DNA of 64,000 nt from Solibacillus sp. FSL W7-1436 (GCF_038007305.1 NZ_JBBOWV010000001.1:2594501-2658500); one strand, 5' to 3'. Counted from the first letter of the stretch, positions 8,945-19,061 are shown. The notes: a model not told the origin generated them from the sequence alone. Numbers and translations are program-made.

Positions 8945-9484
8945 ATGAAGAAAATATGGATGGTTGCTGCAATTCTATTTATTTTATATGGTTGCACGGA
9001 GAAAAAAGAAGAACCGACAGTGGAAAGTGAATCGGCAATGGTGGAAGTTGATATCCCTACCGAAGTAGCAAGGAATTACGGCTCGCTTAATATTGAGTAC
9101 AAAGCATCGGATATTTATAAAACAATTCAGCCGAATGGTGTCGTTTCTTTGGAAATGAACAGCCAGCAGCTGAATGAAATCGCACAGCAAACGGAACAGT
9201 TTCTGGAAGAGTACAAAGAAACGAGTGAGCAAAGTAAAGAAGACGGAATTGCACATATCGATGCAAATGAAAACTATTCGAATTGGGAAATCGTATTGTC
9301 GGACGATTCTCTTCTGCGCCAGGAAGCCTTTGATTTGGCACAGGAGCACTTAATAAAAAATATTTTAACGTACCAGTTAGTCCATCGCCATAACCCCGAG
9401 TTGGATATTCAGTATCTCACAGATGCCGGTGAACCGTTGGACAGAAAAATTATTCGTACAAAATTTGCCTATTCGGACGAATAA
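8945..9484 (+). CDS. Predicted lipoprotein of unknown function
   Basis: 179 residues. A short lipoprotein signal peptide ends in the lipobox LYGC, cysteine at residue 17, followed by a charged linker (TEKKEEPTVESE). The mature part is acidic and mostly helical (QQLNEIAQQTEQFLEEYKE), with a second half that may form a small alpha/beta domain. No family is recognised. It is presumably tethered to the outer face of the membrane. It has its own GAAGGTG ribosome-binding site and sits between the palindromic repeat and deoC, with no clear operon partner. Confidence 0.7.
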   Translation: MKKIWMVAAILFILYGCTEKKEEPTVESESAMVEVDIPTEVARNYGSLNIEYKASDIYKTIQPNGVVSLEMNSQQLNEIAQQTEQFLEEYKETSEQSKEDGIAHIDANENYSNWEIVLSDDSLLRQEAFDLAQEHLIKNILTYQLVHRHNPELDIQYLTDAGEPLDRKIIRTKFAYSDE

Positions 9485-9502
9485 TTTAAGTTGTCTGATA
9501 AT

Positions 9503-9530
9503 TTGCGTCAATTAAAATACATGCTAAACT
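9503..9530 (+). promoter_or_regulatory. Predicted vegetative promoter of deoC
   Basis: TTGCGT, 16 nt, TAAACT, 45 nt upstream of the deoC start. Confidence 0.55.
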
Positions 9531-9575
9531 ATAGATGTACGGACAACTAATGTTTAGTAAAAGGAGTAATGAGAA

Positions 9576-10244
9576 ATGACTCAAAATTATGCAGTAATGA
9601 TTGATCATACTTTATTAAAAGCTGAATCTACAAAAGATCAAGTAGAAAAGATTTGTGCAGAAGCGAAACAATACGGATTTGCTTCAGTATGTGTAAACCC
9701 TACATGGGTGAAATACAGTGCGGAGCAATTAGCTGGTACAGACGTAAAAGTATGTACAGTAATCGGCTTCCCGTTAGGTGCTACAACATCTGCAGTAAAA
9801 GCATTCGAAACAAAAGACGCGATTGCAAACGGTGCAGGCGAAATTGACATGGTTATCAATATCGGTGCTTTAAAAGACGGCAATTATGATTTAGTTCGTG
9901 ATGACATCAAAGCGGTAGTAGATGCTGCAAATGGTACATTAGTAAAAGTAATTATCGAAACTTGCCTATTAACGGATGAAGAAAAAGTGAAAGCTTGTGA
10001 ACTTTCTGTTGAAGCAGGTGCAGATTTCGTTAAAACTTCAACTGGATTCTCTACAGGCGGAGCAACAGCGGAAGACATCGCATTAATGCGTAAAACAGTC
10101 GGTCCGGACCTTGGTGTGAAAGCATCCGGCGGTGTTCGCAGCTTGGAAGATATGCAACTTATGATTGAAAATGGTGCTACTCGTATTGGTGCTTCATCAG
10201 GTGTTGCGATCATGAATGGCCTAAAATCAGATTCTAATTACTAA
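9576..10244 (+). CDS. deoC: Deoxyribose-phosphate aldolase
   Basis: Class I aldolase that cleaves 2-deoxyribose-5-phosphate into glyceraldehyde-3-phosphate and acetaldehyde in deoxynucleoside catabolism. The 222-residue TIM barrel shows MIDHTLLK at the start, the Schiff-base lysine in DFVKTSTGF (around residue 151), and VKASGGVR, where the second lysine lies. AAGGAG precedes the ATG. It stands alone with its own promoter, apart from other deo genes. cdd, the cytidine deaminase of the same pathway, lies about 10 kb downstream. Confidence 0.97.
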   Translation: MTQNYAVMIDHTLLKAESTKDQVEKICAEAKQYGFASVCVNPTWVKYSAEQLAGTDVKVCTVIGFPLGATTSAVKAFETKDAIANGAGEIDMVINIGALKDGNYDLVRDDIKAVVDAANGTLVKVIIETCLLTDEEKVKACELSVEAGADFVKTSTGFSTGGATAEDIALMRKTVGPDLGVKASGGVRSLEDMQLMIENGATRIGASSGVAIMNGLKSDSNY

Positions 10245-10258
10245 TTCAATAGTTTTTG

Positions 10259-10287
10259 TTGACTCTTTTTTTAAGATACGCTATACT
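10259..10287 (+). promoter_or_regulatory. Predicted strong vegetative promoter of rpsU
   Basis: TTGACT, 17 nt, TATACT, just after the deoC stop and about 70 nt before the rpsU start. Confidence 0.75.
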
Positions 10288-10354
10288 ACTTTAGTACACA
10301 TTAACTAACCAGTTAATGTATGCATGACGTGTGTTCGGAGGGAGGGAAAGAGAG

Positions 10355-10528
10355 ATGTCAAAAACTGTCGTTCGCAAAAACGAATCGCTTGAAGATGCTC
10401 TTCGTCGCTTCAAACGTACTGTATCAAAATCAGGTACAATTCAGGAAGTTAGAAAGCGCGAGTTCTACGAAAAACCTAGCGTTAAACGTAAAAAGAAATC
10501 AGAAGCTGCACGTAAACGTAAGTGGTAA
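10355..10528 (+). CDS. rpsU: 30S ribosomal protein S21
   Basis: 57-residue basic ribosomal protein ([18 protein letters not shown] start; C terminus [12 protein letters not shown]). ATG at 10355 was chosen because GGAGGGAG precedes it by about 9 nt and the length is then exact for the family. In Bacillus rpsU is followed by yqeY; that gene is absent here and a terminator follows instead. Confidence 0.97.
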   Translation: MSKTVVRKNESLEDALRRFKRTVSKSGTIQEVRKREFYEKPSVKRKKKSEAARKRKW

Positions 10529-10593
10529 TTTTCCCTGTAAAAACCCTACGTTCATAACACGCAATTTTCAGATTTAACTGAGCAGACAAATGA

Positions 10594-10632
10594 TATACCC
10601 CGCAGTTATTAATTTAACTGCGGGGTATTTGT
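10594..10632 (+). terminator. Intrinsic terminator after rpsU
   Basis: The stem ATACCCCGCAGTTA / TAACTGCGGGGTAT is followed by TTGTATTTATTTT. Confidence 0.9.
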
Positions 10633-10780
10633 ATTTATTTTCGAATTCAATCATAATAGATAATAATAGAAAAGAAAGCGTTTTCTAGAAACTTTTAATA
10701 TTCCGCAGCGATTACCGTATAATTGGTATATGTTAGCAAATAATAGTGAAGGAAGTTTTTTTTATGTTTTTGAAAATAAT

Positions 10781-10806
10781 TGAAACTTTTCTTCATCTCA
10801 TCCGTA
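10781..10806 (+). promoter_or_regulatory. Predicted sigma-W-type promoter of the yqeZ-floA-yqfB operon
   Basis: TGAAAC, exactly 16 nt starting with TTTT, CGTA; it ends 39 nt before the TTG start. It matches the sigma-W consensus, and the orthologous B. subtilis operon is known to be sigma-W controlled. Confidence 0.8.
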
Positions 10807-10845
10807 GAATTAACTGTACATAACTTAGCTAAAGGGGTGATAAAA

Positions 10846-12174
10846 TTGAGACGAACGAAAGGGATTAGTTGGATTATTCTGATGGTCATGTCATTCGTAT
10901 TAATGTTTCCTTCTTTAACGGCATTTGCAGATGGTAAAGTATATGAAATATCCGTCAATAACGAAATCGAAAAAGGTTTGGTGGAACATCTGAAGCGTGG
11001 ATTCGATGAGGCGAAAAGCAACAATGCAGAAGCGATCATTCTGAATATGCATACACCGGGCGGATTTGTTACAGCGGCTTCGGAAATTGGCAGGCTGATG
11101 GATGAGATTGAGATACCTATTATTGCTTTCATCAATTCGGATGCGCTGTCTGCTGGCGCGTACATTGCTTTACATGCAGATGAAATTTATATGACACCTA
11201 ACGCAACAATGGGTGCTGCGGCGGTCATCGATTCTTCCGGCAACACAGCGGGAGAAAAGGCGGAGAGCGACTGGCTGGCAAAAATGTCAGCTGCTGCAGA
11301 AAACTCCGGCAGGGATGCTAAATATGCGAAGGCGATGGTCAGAAATGATGAAGATCTGCCTGAACTAAGAGCCCCGAAAGGAAAGCTCCTGACGCTAACT
11401 GCGAAAGATGCGGAAAAAGTTAAGTATTCGGAAGGCACTGTTTCTTCAATAACGGAACTGCTTGAAAGAACCAACCTTGACGGCAGCGATCTAGTAAAAA
11501 TTGAACAGACATTTGCCGAAAAACTGGCACGCTTTATTACAAATCCGATTATCGTTCCTATTTTACTGTCGATTGCAAGTATCGGATTAGTAGTTGAACT
11601 GTATTCGCCGGGCTTTGGTGTTGCAGGGACAATGGGGCTTGCTTCGTTAGGTATGTTCTTCTTTGGACATACAATTGCAGGTTTTGCCGGATATGAAACC
11701 GTCATCATTTTTGTAATCGGACTTATTTTACTCATTGCCGAGCTGTTTGTACCAGGTGGCATCATAGGTATTGTCGGCGGAGCGCTAATGATTGGAAGTT
11801 TGCTTTTTGCAGGGGAAAGCTTTGTTCATATGGCTTATTCGATTTTAATCGCAATGATAATTGCAGGTATAGGAATGGTGATACTTATGAAATTCTTCGG
11901 GAAAAAGTTGCATATGTTCAACCGTCTCGTTCTGAGAGATGCAACGACGACGGAAGAGGGTTATGTTTCAAACAAAAACCGAATTGAATTAATAGGCAAG
12001 ACAGGGCAGGCTATCACGCCGTTACGACCATCAGGGACCGTTGTTGTTGATCAGGACCGTCTGGATGTTGTAACACAGGGCGGCTATATTGATGCTGGTA
12101 AAACAGTGGAAGTAGTAAAAGTAGAAGGCTCTCGTATTGTCGTAAGAGAATTTATTGGAAGAGGTGGAGAATAA
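10846..12174 (+). CDS. yqeZ: NfeD-family membrane-bound serine protease (YqeZ)
   Basis: Membrane protein of 442 residues encoded with flotillin. It has an N-terminal signal/anchor (about residues 7-27, ending at AFA), a ClpP/crotonase-fold protease domain with the nucleophile region [11 protein letters not shown], four or five C-terminal membrane segments (about 230-370), and a terminal OB-fold NfeD domain. TTG at 10846 is taken as start because AAAGGGGTG lies just upstream; an upstream ATG in frame would overlap the predicted sigma-W promoter. It ends 2 nt before floA and is presumed to work with it in membrane-domain maintenance. Confidence 0.88.
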   Translation: MRRTKGISWIILMVMSFVLMFPSLTAFADGKVYEISVNNEIEKGLVEHLKRGFDEAKSNNAEAIILNMHTPGGFVTAASEIGRLMDEIEIPIIAFINSDALSAGAYIALHADEIYMTPNATMGAAAVIDSSGNTAGEKAESDWLAKMSAAAENSGRDAKYAKAMVRNDEDLPELRAPKGKLLTLTAKDAEKVKYSEGTVSSITELLERTNLDGSDLVKIEQTFAEKLARFITNPIIVPILLSIASIGLVVELYSPGFGVAGTMGLASLGMFFFGHTIAGFAGYETVIIFVIGLILLIAELFVPGGIIGIVGGALMIGSLLFAGESFVHMAYSILIAMIIAGIGMVILMKFFGKKLHMFNRLVLRDATTTEEGYVSNKNRIELIGKTGQAITPLRPSGTVVVDQDRLDVVTQGGYIDAGKTVEVVKVEGSRIVVREFIGRGGE

Positions 12175-12176
12175 GT

Positions 12177-13187
12177 ATGAATATGTTAGCAGATGCAGGA
12201 ACAATTACATTAATTGTCGGATTAGTCATTGCATTTATTATCCTGGCAGTATTTTTCACATTTGTTCCGGTTGCACTATGGATTAGTGCACTAGCAGCAG
12301 GTGTAAGAGTAAGTATTTTCACATTAGTCGGAATGCGTTTACGTCGAGTAATTCCGTCACGAATCGTGAATCCATTAATTAAGGCCCATAAAGCCGGTTT
12401 AGAAGTAACGATTAACCAATTGGAATCACACTATTTAGCAGGTGGTAACGTAGACCGCGTTGTCAACGCACTAATCGCGGCACACCGAGCAAATATTGAG
12501 TTAACATTTGAACGTGCAGCTGCAATCGATTTAGCTGGCCGTGACGTTTTAGAAGCGGTACAAATGTCGGTTAACCCGAAAGTTATTGAAACACCATTTA
12601 TTGCCGGTGTGGCGATGAACGGGATTGAAGTAAAAGCGAAAGCGCGTATTACAGTACGTGCCAACCTGGACCGTCTAGTCGGTGGTGCTGGTGAAGAAAC
12701 AATCGTTGCCCGTGTTGGTGAAGGTATCGTATCGACACTAGGTTCTAGTGAATCACATTCTAAAGTACTGGAAAACCCGGATTTAATTTCTCAAACGGTT
12801 TTATCTAAAGGTTTAGACTCTGGTACGGCATTCGAAATTCTATCGATCGATATCGCGGACGTTGATATCGGTAAAAACATCGGTGCCGAGCTTCAAATCG
12901 AGCAGGCACAGGCAGATAAAAACATCGCTCAGGCAAAAGCCGAAGAGCGTCGTGCAATGGCCGTAGCAAGCGAACAGGAAATGATCGCAAAAGTTCAGGA
13001 AATGAAAGCGAAAGTAGTAGAAGCAGAGGCAGAAGTTCCAATGGCTCTTGCAGAAGCGCTTCGTTCAGGCAACTTCGGTATTATGGATTACATGAACTAC
13101 AAAAATATTCAGGCGGACACATCAATGCGTGATTCGATCTCAAAAGTTTCGAATGACGACAACAACAAAGATCCGAAAAACAAATAA
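12177..13187 (+). CDS. floA: Flotillin-like protein FloA
   Basis: 336-residue scaffold of functional membrane microdomains. An N-terminal hydrophobic hairpin (about residues 9-40) is followed by a PHB-like region and an Ala/Glu-rich coiled coil (about 245-300, [19 protein letters not shown]) that drives oligomerisation. Sequence and length match the YqfA/FloA family. A second ATG 6 nt downstream is possible as start. It is the middle gene of yqeZ-floA-yqfB. The window also carries the second flotillin system, yuaF-floT, at 55639-57717. Confidence 0.95.
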   Translation: MNMLADAGTITLIVGLVIAFIILAVFFTFVPVALWISALAAGVRVSIFTLVGMRLRRVIPSRIVNPLIKAHKAGLEVTINQLESHYLAGGNVDRVVNALIAAHRANIELTFERAAAIDLAGRDVLEAVQMSVNPKVIETPFIAGVAMNGIEVKAKARITVRANLDRLVGGAGEETIVARVGEGIVSTLGSSESHSKVLENPDLISQTVLSKGLDSGTAFEILSIDIADVDIGKNIGAELQIEQAQADKNIAQAKAEERRAMAVASEQEMIAKVQEMKAKVVEAEAEVPMALAEALRSGNFGIMDYMNYKNIQADTSMRDSISKVSNDDNNKDPKNK

Positions 13188-13210
13188 TCGAGGAAAGGAG
13201 TGAGCACTAA

Positions 13211-13678
13211 ATGGAAGGACTTATCATTATGGTGATTGTCTTTATTGTCAGTACTTTATTTGGTAAAGGTAAAGAACAACAACAAAAGAAAGAAACAAAA
13301 CAGATGCCGCCATTTAGCAGTCAACCTGCTCCTCGAAAACAGGAAGTTCAGCGCCGAACAGAGCAAAGCCGACCAAAAACATTGGAGGATTTTGCGAATG
13401 AAGTATTCGGCCAGCTGAATGAAAAAGTAAAACCAGTAAGTCAAAGAGTAGAAAGAGAGCTGCCTAAACTAGCAGAAATGCCTGTTGAAGCTGCTCGCTC
13501 TGCAGTGGAACCAGTAACTGAAAAGATTAATAATCGTTCATTAAAGGAGCGTCCAATTGTGGCAATGGCCAAAAAAGAAGCAGAAGCTTTCCAGGTCGTA
13601 CCATCAAGCAAACGTGATTTAATGCAGGCCATTGTTATGACTGAAGTTCTGGGCCCGCCTAAAGCAAGAAGAAAATAA
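13211..13678 (+). CDS. yqfB: YqfB-like small membrane-anchored protein
   Basis: 155 residues: a short N-terminal hydrophobic segment (MEGLIIMVIVFIVSTLFG) followed by a long, charged, low-complexity soluble region (KGKEQQQKKETKQ, repeated Pro/Lys/Glu). The call rests mainly on its position as third gene after floA, as in B. subtilis. The function is unknown; it could be a flotillin accessory factor. GAAAGGAG precedes the ATG. Confidence 0.65.
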   Translation: MEGLIIMVIVFIVSTLFGKGKEQQQKKETKQMPPFSSQPAPRKQEVQRRTEQSRPKTLEDFANEVFGQLNEKVKPVSQRVERELPKLAEMPVEAARSAVEPVTEKINNRSLKERPIVAMAKKEAEAFQVVPSSKRDLMQAIVMTEVLGPPKARRK

Positions 13679-13683
13679 TATGA

Positions 13684-13725
13684 AACTACCTATTTCCACG
13701 CACTGTGGAAATAGGTAGTTTTTTT
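13684..13725 (+). terminator. Intrinsic terminator after yqfB
   Basis: The stem AACTACCTATTTCCAC / GTGGAAATAGGTAGTT is followed by a T7 run. Confidence 0.92.
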
Positions 13726-13735
13726 ACATAGTATA

Positions 13736-13776
13736 TAAGGCAGCGGAAAGTGGCTGCCCGCAATGGAAATCAACGG
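13736..13776. repeat. Decayed remnant of the palindromic repeat, copy C
   Basis: Contains GCCCGCAATGGAAATCAACGG, resembling the right end of the element at 2088-2198 (GGAATGGAAATCAATTT). The rest of the element is missing. Confidence 0.5.
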
Positions 13777-13844
13777 ACTTTTTGAAACAGGCAACTAAAT
13801 TTTTGCGGAAACGGGTATATCTATTATGAGAGGGGGAAACAGAT

Positions 13845-14357
13845 ATGAAAAAAAGATGGATGGTATTAATTGCACTTATTTTCGTACTCGCTGCATGCGG
13901 TAAGGAAGTAGAGGAAACGATTTCGGAAGAAGCGGATGAAACTTCTACGGTATTCGAGAGTGAGGAGCCATTGACACATAATATGGAAGGTGTCGCTTTA
14001 AAGCTCGACTATAAAATTCAAAAAGTTTCAGCGGAGCCGGGTGAATTGATCCTTGAAATTAACGGCACTCTAGAAAATGAATTCAGCCAGGTTGTTTACT
14101 ATACACCCGATTTTACAGTTCAAACACCGGAGCAGGAAGAGATAGAGCAGCTGACGTCTTCTGTTGAAAACGAGCAAATTATGGTGAATCCTCAAATGGA
14201 AACAACTTTTAACGTGACTTATTTGATTCCTCAGCATATATATGATGAAAATACATCGCTGAATATACGAGTTCCGGCCGCATTTAAGGAGCCGGAAAGC
14301 GAAAGTTCCGGTGATGCGTTAGGTGACTTTGCCAACTGGGAAATACCAATCAAATAA
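13845..14357 (+). CDS. Predicted lipoprotein of unknown function
   Basis: 170 residues with a lipoprotein signal peptide ending in the lipobox LAAC (cysteine near residue 19). An acidic linker follows, then a region rich in beta-strand-like hydrophobic alternation (VVYYTPDFTVQTPEQEE; TFNVTYLIPQHIY) that looks like an immunoglobulin-like extracellular domain of the sort seen in DUF4352-type lipoproteins. That resemblance is weak. AGAGGGGG precedes the ATG. It is inserted between yqfB and yqfC, neighbours in B. subtilis. Confidence 0.65.
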   Translation: MKKRWMVLIALIFVLAACGKEVEETISEEADETSTVFESEEPLTHNMEGVALKLDYKIQKVSAEPGELILEINGTLENEFSQVVYYTPDFTVQTPEQEEIEQLTSSVENEQIMVNPQMETTFNVTYLIPQHIYDENTSLNIRVPAAFKEPESESSGDALGDFANWEIPIK

Positions 14358-14365
14358 TCTATACA

Positions 14366-14411
14366 TGCCTCCTTTTTTCCAAGCATATAGTGACGTAAAA
14401 AGGAGGCTTTT
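14366..14411 (+). terminator. Hairpin that both ends the lipoprotein gene and contains the yqfC ribosome-binding site
   Basis: The stem GCCTCCTTTTT / AAAAAGGAGGC is followed by TTTTATTG. The 3' arm is itself the AAAGGAGG of yqfC, whose TTG start lies 6 nt after it, so folding would both resemble a terminator and hide the ribosome-binding site. Confidence 0.7.
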
Positions 14412-14412
14412 A

Positions 14413-14649
14413 TTGAAAAATTTATTTCCTAAAAACAATAAATTGCAAATCACCTCTTTTATGGATATCCGCTATGATGGTTCCTATACGATAGGTGATG
14501 TAACCCCGACCGAGTACAACTGTACGACAAAAGACTTTACGATGTACGTCCATGCGGGGGAAGTGGAAGTCCAGCATTTGTTCGAAGAAGGTTTTTTAAT
14601 TCAATGCAAAAATCTGCAGAAGCTTACGATTGAGCGGAATCCCAAATGA
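14413..14649 (+). CDS. yqfC: Sporulation protein YqfC
   Basis: Small (78-residue) protein of the YqfC family, conserved in spore-formers next to yqfD. The pattern (I/L)TSFMDIRYDGSYTIGD then FTMYVHAGEVEVQHLFEEGFLIQCKNLQKLTIE fits a compact beta-rich domain of about 90 residues. TTG at 14413 follows AAAGGAGG by 6 nt; upstream in-frame ATGs lie inside the hairpin or the preceding gene's tail. The stop overlaps the yqfD start as ATGA, so translational coupling is likely. Confidence 0.8.
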   Translation: MKNLFPKNNKLQITSFMDIRYDGSYTIGDVTPTEYNCTTKDFTMYVHAGEVEVQHLFEEGFLIQCKNLQKLTIERNPK

Positions 14650-15755
14650 GTAAATCCTATAAAAAGCTGATCACAATCAAACTGAAGCAATCTAAAGAAG
14701 CAAGCACTTTTATTATGCTTTTGAAAGAGCATAAAATCCGGGTTTACCATTTAACTTTTAAACAAAGCGAAATAACTTTCCAAATAGCGCATAGTAATTT
14801 GTCTTTACTGCGCAGACTAAGAAAAAAAGCGAAAGTAAAAATAGCAATCCGTTACAGTGAGCCGGAGAAAATTCTGCAAAAAGATATGGTTACGGCGATT
14901 GGAATCATCATGTTAATCATCCTTCCGATTATACTATCGAGGTTTGTATGGCAAGTCGAAGTCGATGCCGCCACAATCGAACTGGAAGATGAAGTGGCAC
15001 TGTATCTGCAAAAGGAAATGGGTGTGAAGTTTCCTGTACCGAAAAAAACGTTTTTATCCGATAATGAAATCCGACAGACGATGATGAAGGAGTTTCGGGA
15101 GTTTTCATGGGTACATATTATGAAAAACGGAAGTAAAATTACGATCAATCCGCAATTGGCGCCAAAGATCGAGCCGGTTCCAAAAGTGAACAAGAACCAG
15201 CATTTGGTTGCGAACAATAGTGGTGTCGTCACTCATTTCCAAATTGAACGCGGTGTCCGTCAGGTGGAGCAAAATATGACGGTATACAAAGGAGATATTC
15301 TTGTATCAGGTGTGTTGCAGCATGGTGAAAAAGAAATCATTATCGGTGCTGAAGGCGAAGTGTTTGTGGATTACTGGCTTGAAACATCGTTTTCCGTACC
15401 TAAATCCATTGAAATGGAAGTATTGGATGACCATGGCTGGAAGTATGATGTGAACTGGGAGAAAATCGGAACAGCGATCGAACAGATGTCCATCGAACCG
15501 CTGAAGTCCGTTGTAACGTATAAACCTTACCGAATGTTCCATAAGAAAAAGGAAAAGATAAGTGAAAAGGATGTTGAAACAATTATCCTGCCATTATTGC
15601 ATGAAAAGATGATCTCTTCATTACCGCTGGAAACCGCCATTAAATCAGAAAAACTTTTGCACGTCTACAGTGATGATGATACAGTTAGAGGGAAAGTCTT
15701 GTATTTAATTAATGAAAATATCGCACAACCACATCCAATTCACCAAGGAGAATGA
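14646..15755 (+). CDS. yqfD: Sporulation protein YqfD (SpoIVFA/B-region type)
   Basis: 369 residues. A small cytoplasmic N-terminal domain precedes one transmembrane helix at about residues 82-99 (MVTAIGIIMLIILPIIL). A large extracytoplasmic C-terminal domain contains VQQVEQNMTVYKGDILVSG-like beta structure; the family signature is a membrane-anchored beta-barrel-like lobe. Members are expressed during sporulation, with the precise role unresolved. It overlaps yqfC by 4 nt and ends next to phoH. Confidence 0.9.
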   Translation: MSKSYKKLITIKLKQSKEASTFIMLLKEHKIRVYHLTFKQSEITFQIAHSNLSLLRRLRKKAKVKIAIRYSEPEKILQKDMVTAIGIIMLIILPIILSRFVWQVEVDAATIELEDEVALYLQKEMGVKFPVPKKTFLSDNEIRQTMMKEFREFSWVHIMKNGSKITINPQLAPKIEPVPKVNKNQHLVANNSGVVTHFQIERGVRQVEQNMTVYKGDILVSGVLQHGEKEIIIGAEGEVFVDYWLETSFSVPKSIEMEVLDDHGWKYDVNWEKIGTAIEQMSIEPLKSVVTYKPYRMFHKKKEKISEKDVETIILPLLHEKMISSLPLETAIKSEKLLHVYSDDDTVRGKVLYLINENIAQPHPIHQGE

Positions 15756-15757
15756 GT

Positions 15758-16717
15758 ATGTCAGAAAAATATGTTGAGCTCCAAATCGACAATCCGAATG
15801 AAGCTGTAATGCTTTTAGGAATGTCAGATGCAAATATAACATTGATTGAAGAAACTTATAGCGTACAAATTATTACGCGTGGGGAAGTCATACAAATTGC
15901 AGGCGATGATCTGGAAAAGAAAAATCAGGCCTATGCAGTTTTGGAAGCGTTATTGAAAGTTATTCGGAAAAATATTAATATCGATCAGCGTGATGTGTCA
16001 ACAGCCATTGAAATGGCGAGTAAAGGCACAATTGAATATTATGCGGAGTTATATGATGAAGAAATTGCGCGTAATACAAAAGGCAAGCCGATCCGTGCAA
16101 AAACGATCGGGCAGCGCGAATACATCCGGGCGATCCGCCATAAAGACCTGATTTTCGGGATTGGACCAGCCGGCACCGGTAAAACGTATTTAGCGGTTGT
16201 AATGGCTACACAGGCATTGAAAAATGGTCATGTAAAGCGAATTATTTTGACACGCCCTGCTGTTGAAGCGGGAGAGTCATTAGGGTTTTTACCGGGGGAT
16301 CTGAAGGAAAAAGTCGATCCGTATTTACGTCCTCTCTATGATGCCCTGCATGATATTTATGGACAGGAACAGACGCAGCGCCTCATTGAGCGCGGGACAA
16401 TTGAAATTGCACCGTTAGCGTATATGCGCGGCCGTACATTGGATGATGCGTTCGTCATTTTGGACGAAGCACAAAACACGACACATCAGCAAATGAAGAT
16501 GTTCCTGACGCGGTTAGGTTTCGGTTCGAAAATGGTCATAACAGGAGATAAAACACAAATAGATTTACCTAAAAATACGGAATCCGGTCTGATTATTGCA
16601 GAGCGTACATTACGCTATGTAAAAGACATTCACTTCCAGATACTTGAACAGGGTGATGTTGTCCGTCATCCGTTAGTAGCGAAAGTCATCCAGGCTTACA
16701 CAGAGCAGGAACTATAA
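15758..16717 (+). CDS. phoH: PhoH-like ATPase / RNA-binding protein
   Basis: 319-residue cytosolic ATPase with an N-terminal KH-like region and a PhoH domain. The Walker A motif GPAGTGKT is at about residue 136 and the Walker B-like FVILDEAQNTT at about 235, followed by KMVITGDKTQID. It is implicated in RNA metabolism in bacteria. Two ATGs are possible: 15752 overlaps the yqfD stop but lies only 1 nt after AAGGAG, whereas 15758 has a spacing of 7 nt and is preferred. It is the last gene of the yqfC-yqfD-phoH unit. Confidence 0.95.
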   Translation: MSEKYVELQIDNPNEAVMLLGMSDANITLIEETYSVQIITRGEVIQIAGDDLEKKNQAYAVLEALLKVIRKNINIDQRDVSTAIEMASKGTIEYYAELYDEEIARNTKGKPIRAKTIGQREYIRAIRHKDLIFGIGPAGTGKTYLAVVMATQALKNGHVKRIILTRPAVEAGESLGFLPGDLKEKVDPYLRPLYDALHDIYGQEQTQRLIERGTIEIAPLAYMRGRTLDDAFVILDEAQNTTHQQMKMFLTRLGFGSKMVITGDKTQIDLPKNTESGLIIAERTLRYVKDIHFQILEQGDVVRHPLVAKVIQAYTEQEL

Positions 16718-16722
16718 AAAGG

Positions 16723-16762
16723 AAACTTTCAACTTTTAATATAAGGTTGAAAGTTTTTTATT
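16723..16762 (+). terminator. Intrinsic terminator after phoH
   Basis: The stem AAACTTTCAACTT / AAGGTTGAAAGTTT is followed by TTTATTT. Confidence 0.88.
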
Positions 16763-16932
16763 TGGGAAAAATGACATGAAACTTATTGGAAAAATTTACG
16801 TATATAAACTAAAAGGAGGAATTCGTGTCATTATTGAACGGTAGAAAGACATTAATTTGAAAAACATACGTACTTTTCGTAACACCAAACATATAATTTT
16901 GATAAAATAAATATAGAAACAAAGGGAGGTGC

Positions 16933-19047
16933 ATGATCATAGAAAGATTTCACAAGCTCATCCAACTAGTCAGCTTTCGCGCACTATTAATCATCGTACT
17001 TGCGGCTACTGCACTTCTGCAGTTTTTCCTGATGATTGATAATGTTCGTGGCGTTACATATGATATCCAGCTAACTGAATTATCACCGGAAACGATTCGT
17101 TCTACTAAAACAGTGGAAGATACGGTAAAGACAGAAATAGAAAGGGAAAATGCGGAGAAAGCCGTAGATCCCGTATACATATATAAAGATGAGGTACCGA
17201 GTCAGCGTTCAACTTTTGTGACGACCATCTTTGATATTGCATTAGATGTGAAGGAAGAGATTGCAAAGGCAGAGGAAGAAATACCACAGGCTGAACAGGT
17301 AAAAATGTTGCGTTCAGCGTTAAAAGATATTTTTGATAACCAGCAAAATCTGATTTTATCGGATGCACAGTTAACGAATGTTTTAAATGCACCCCAGGCA
17401 ACTCTTGAATCTACGCGGGATGCGTTAGCGACATTGGTTGAAGTGAACTTGAATTATCCGCTTCGCAAGGATAGCTTGCTTCCTTACCGAAATGAACTGG
17501 AAAGCAAGATCCGTCAGCAGCCTTCGATTTCTGAAGGATTAATGAGTATGGCGATTGTCATTGGCCGTGCAGCGATCGTTGAAACGGAAGTGCTCGATGA
17601 AGAAAAGACGGAGATTGCCAGACAGCAGGCAAAGGAATCGGTGGAGCCGACACGTATTTTGCAAGGACAGATCATTGTCCAGGAAGGCGAAGTCATCACA
17701 CGCGAAATTTACCGCCAGCTTGAACTGTTAGGAATGCTGGACAGTGAAGAATCGATTAAACCGATTGCCGGGCTGATTATTTTGATTTTACTGCAGATGT
17801 CTTTCCTGTTCGTCCTGTTTGACCGGTCGGAAAAAGACATTGCTTCAAAACGCAATGAACTGCTTGTTACGATCATTGTGTATGCAATTGCGTTAATTAT
17901 GATGAAGCTGATTGCGCTCATTTCTACGAATTTCGATCTGATGATTGCTTTCATTTTCCCGTCAGCATTAGCGACGATGCTTGTCCGCGTGCTGGCCAAT
18001 GACCGTACCGCAAGTATTGTGACGATCATTACTGCTGCATCTGCAGGAATCATCTTCCATGAAGGATTATCCGGTATTTTACAGATGGATACAGCGCTTT
18101 ACATTTTATTTGGCGGATTTGCATCGATTCTTTTCATGCGCAGCCTTGAAAAGCGGACAGATATTTTACAGGCGGTTGGTATTGTAACGCTTGTTAACAT
18201 TGTATTTATCGCATTTTATATTTTAATGGGACAGTCAGGTTACGGAATGAAGGAAGTCGCATTTTACGTAGCTGCAGCCATTATTTCGGGATTATTATCC
18301 GGGGCTTTAATGATGGGGCTGCTGCCGTATTTCGAATCGGCTTTCGGACTGCTGTCGGTCGTGCGTCTTATTGAATTATCGAATCCAAATCACCCGCTAC
18401 TAAAGAAAATTCTGACGGAAACACCAGGCACGTATCACCATAGTATAATGGTTGCGAATCTGGCTGAAGCGGCATGTGAAGCAATCGGGGCTGATGGCTT
18501 GCTGGCAAGAGTCGGCTGCTATTATCATGATGTAGGGAAAACGCGGAGACCTCTATTTTTCATTGAAAACCAGATGGGGACAAACCCTCATGATACGATG
18601 GCACCCGAGAGTAGTGCGGAAATTATTATTGCGCATACTACGGACGGGGCAGAGCTTTTGAAAAAGCATAAAATGCCGCAGGAAATCATAGATATTTGTC
18701 TACAGCATCACGGGACAAGCACATTGAAATTCTTTTTGTTTAAGGCTAAGGAAGAAGGGAAAGAATTGGACGAAAGTATATTCCGATACCCGGGACCAAA
18801 GCCGCAGACGAAAGAGGCCGCGATCATCAGTATTGCGGACAGTGTGGAAGCGGCAGTCCGTTCGATGCAGCAGCCGAATGCAGAGAAAATACAGAAGCTT
18901 GTGCAATCGATTATTCAGGATCGTGTACAGGATGACCAGTTTGATGAATGTGATATTTCGCTGAAAGAACTGAAAAAGATAGAAGACGTATTATGTGAAA
19001 CATTGAATGGAACGTTCCACTCGCGTATTGAATATCCAAAGGAATAG
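16933..19047 (+). CDS. pgpH: Cyclic-di-AMP phosphodiesterase PgpH (7TM-HD family)
   Basis: Membrane phosphodiesterase that hydrolyses c-di-AMP. It has one N-terminal transmembrane helix (about residues 17-37), an extracytoplasmic 7TMR-HDED domain (about 40-270), seven membrane helices (about 275-470), and a cytoplasmic HD domain with HH at about 497-498 and the HD pair H532-D533 in [11 protein letters not shown]. At 704 residues the length is normal for YqfF/PgpH. GGGAGG lies only 3 nt before the ATG, a short spacing, but no better start is visible. It sets c-di-AMP level and hence potassium and wall homeostasis. Confidence 0.95.
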   Translation: MIIERFHKLIQLVSFRALLIIVLAATALLQFFLMIDNVRGVTYDIQLTELSPETIRSTKTVEDTVKTEIERENAEKAVDPVYIYKDEVPSQRSTFVTTIFDIALDVKEEIAKAEEEIPQAEQVKMLRSALKDIFDNQQNLILSDAQLTNVLNAPQATLESTRDALATLVEVNLNYPLRKDSLLPYRNELESKIRQQPSISEGLMSMAIVIGRAAIVETEVLDEEKTEIARQQAKESVEPTRILQGQIIVQEGEVITREIYRQLELLGMLDSEESIKPIAGLIILILLQMSFLFVLFDRSEKDIASKRNELLVTIIVYAIALIMMKLIALISTNFDLMIAFIFPSALATMLVRVLANDRTASIVTIITAASAGIIFHEGLSGILQMDTALYILFGGFASILFMRSLEKRTDILQAVGIVTLVNIVFIAFYILMGQSGYGMKEVAFYVAAAIISGLLSGALMMGLLPYFESAFGLLSVVRLIELSNPNHPLLKKILTETPGTYHHSIMVANLAEAACEAIGADGLLARVGCYYHDVGKTRRPLFFIENQMGTNPHDTMAPESSAEIIIAHTTDGAELLKKHKMPQEIIDICLQHHGTSTLKFFLFKAKEEGKELDESIFRYPGPKPQTKEAAIISIADSVEAAVRSMQQPNAEKIQKLVQSIIQDRVQDDQFDECDISLKELKKIEDVLCETLNGTFHSRIEYPKE

Positions 19048-19061
19048 TAGGAGGGAACAAC

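Noticed and set aside
10780-10845. Extended YqeZ start at 10780
   Set aside because: It would begin inside the predicted sigma-W promoter and has no ribosome-binding site; the TTG at 10846 has AAAGGGGTG and gives a normal signal sequence.
13783-13809. Sixth ECF-type promoter before the lipoprotein gene at 13845
   Set aside because: TGAAAC is followed after 17 nt by CGGA, not CGTA or CGTC, and it lies beside a decayed repeat; the match is too weak to list.
16851-16885. Sigma-W-like site before pgpH
   Set aside because: TGAAAA followed after 14 nt by CGTA has the wrong spacing and a mismatch in the -35 box.
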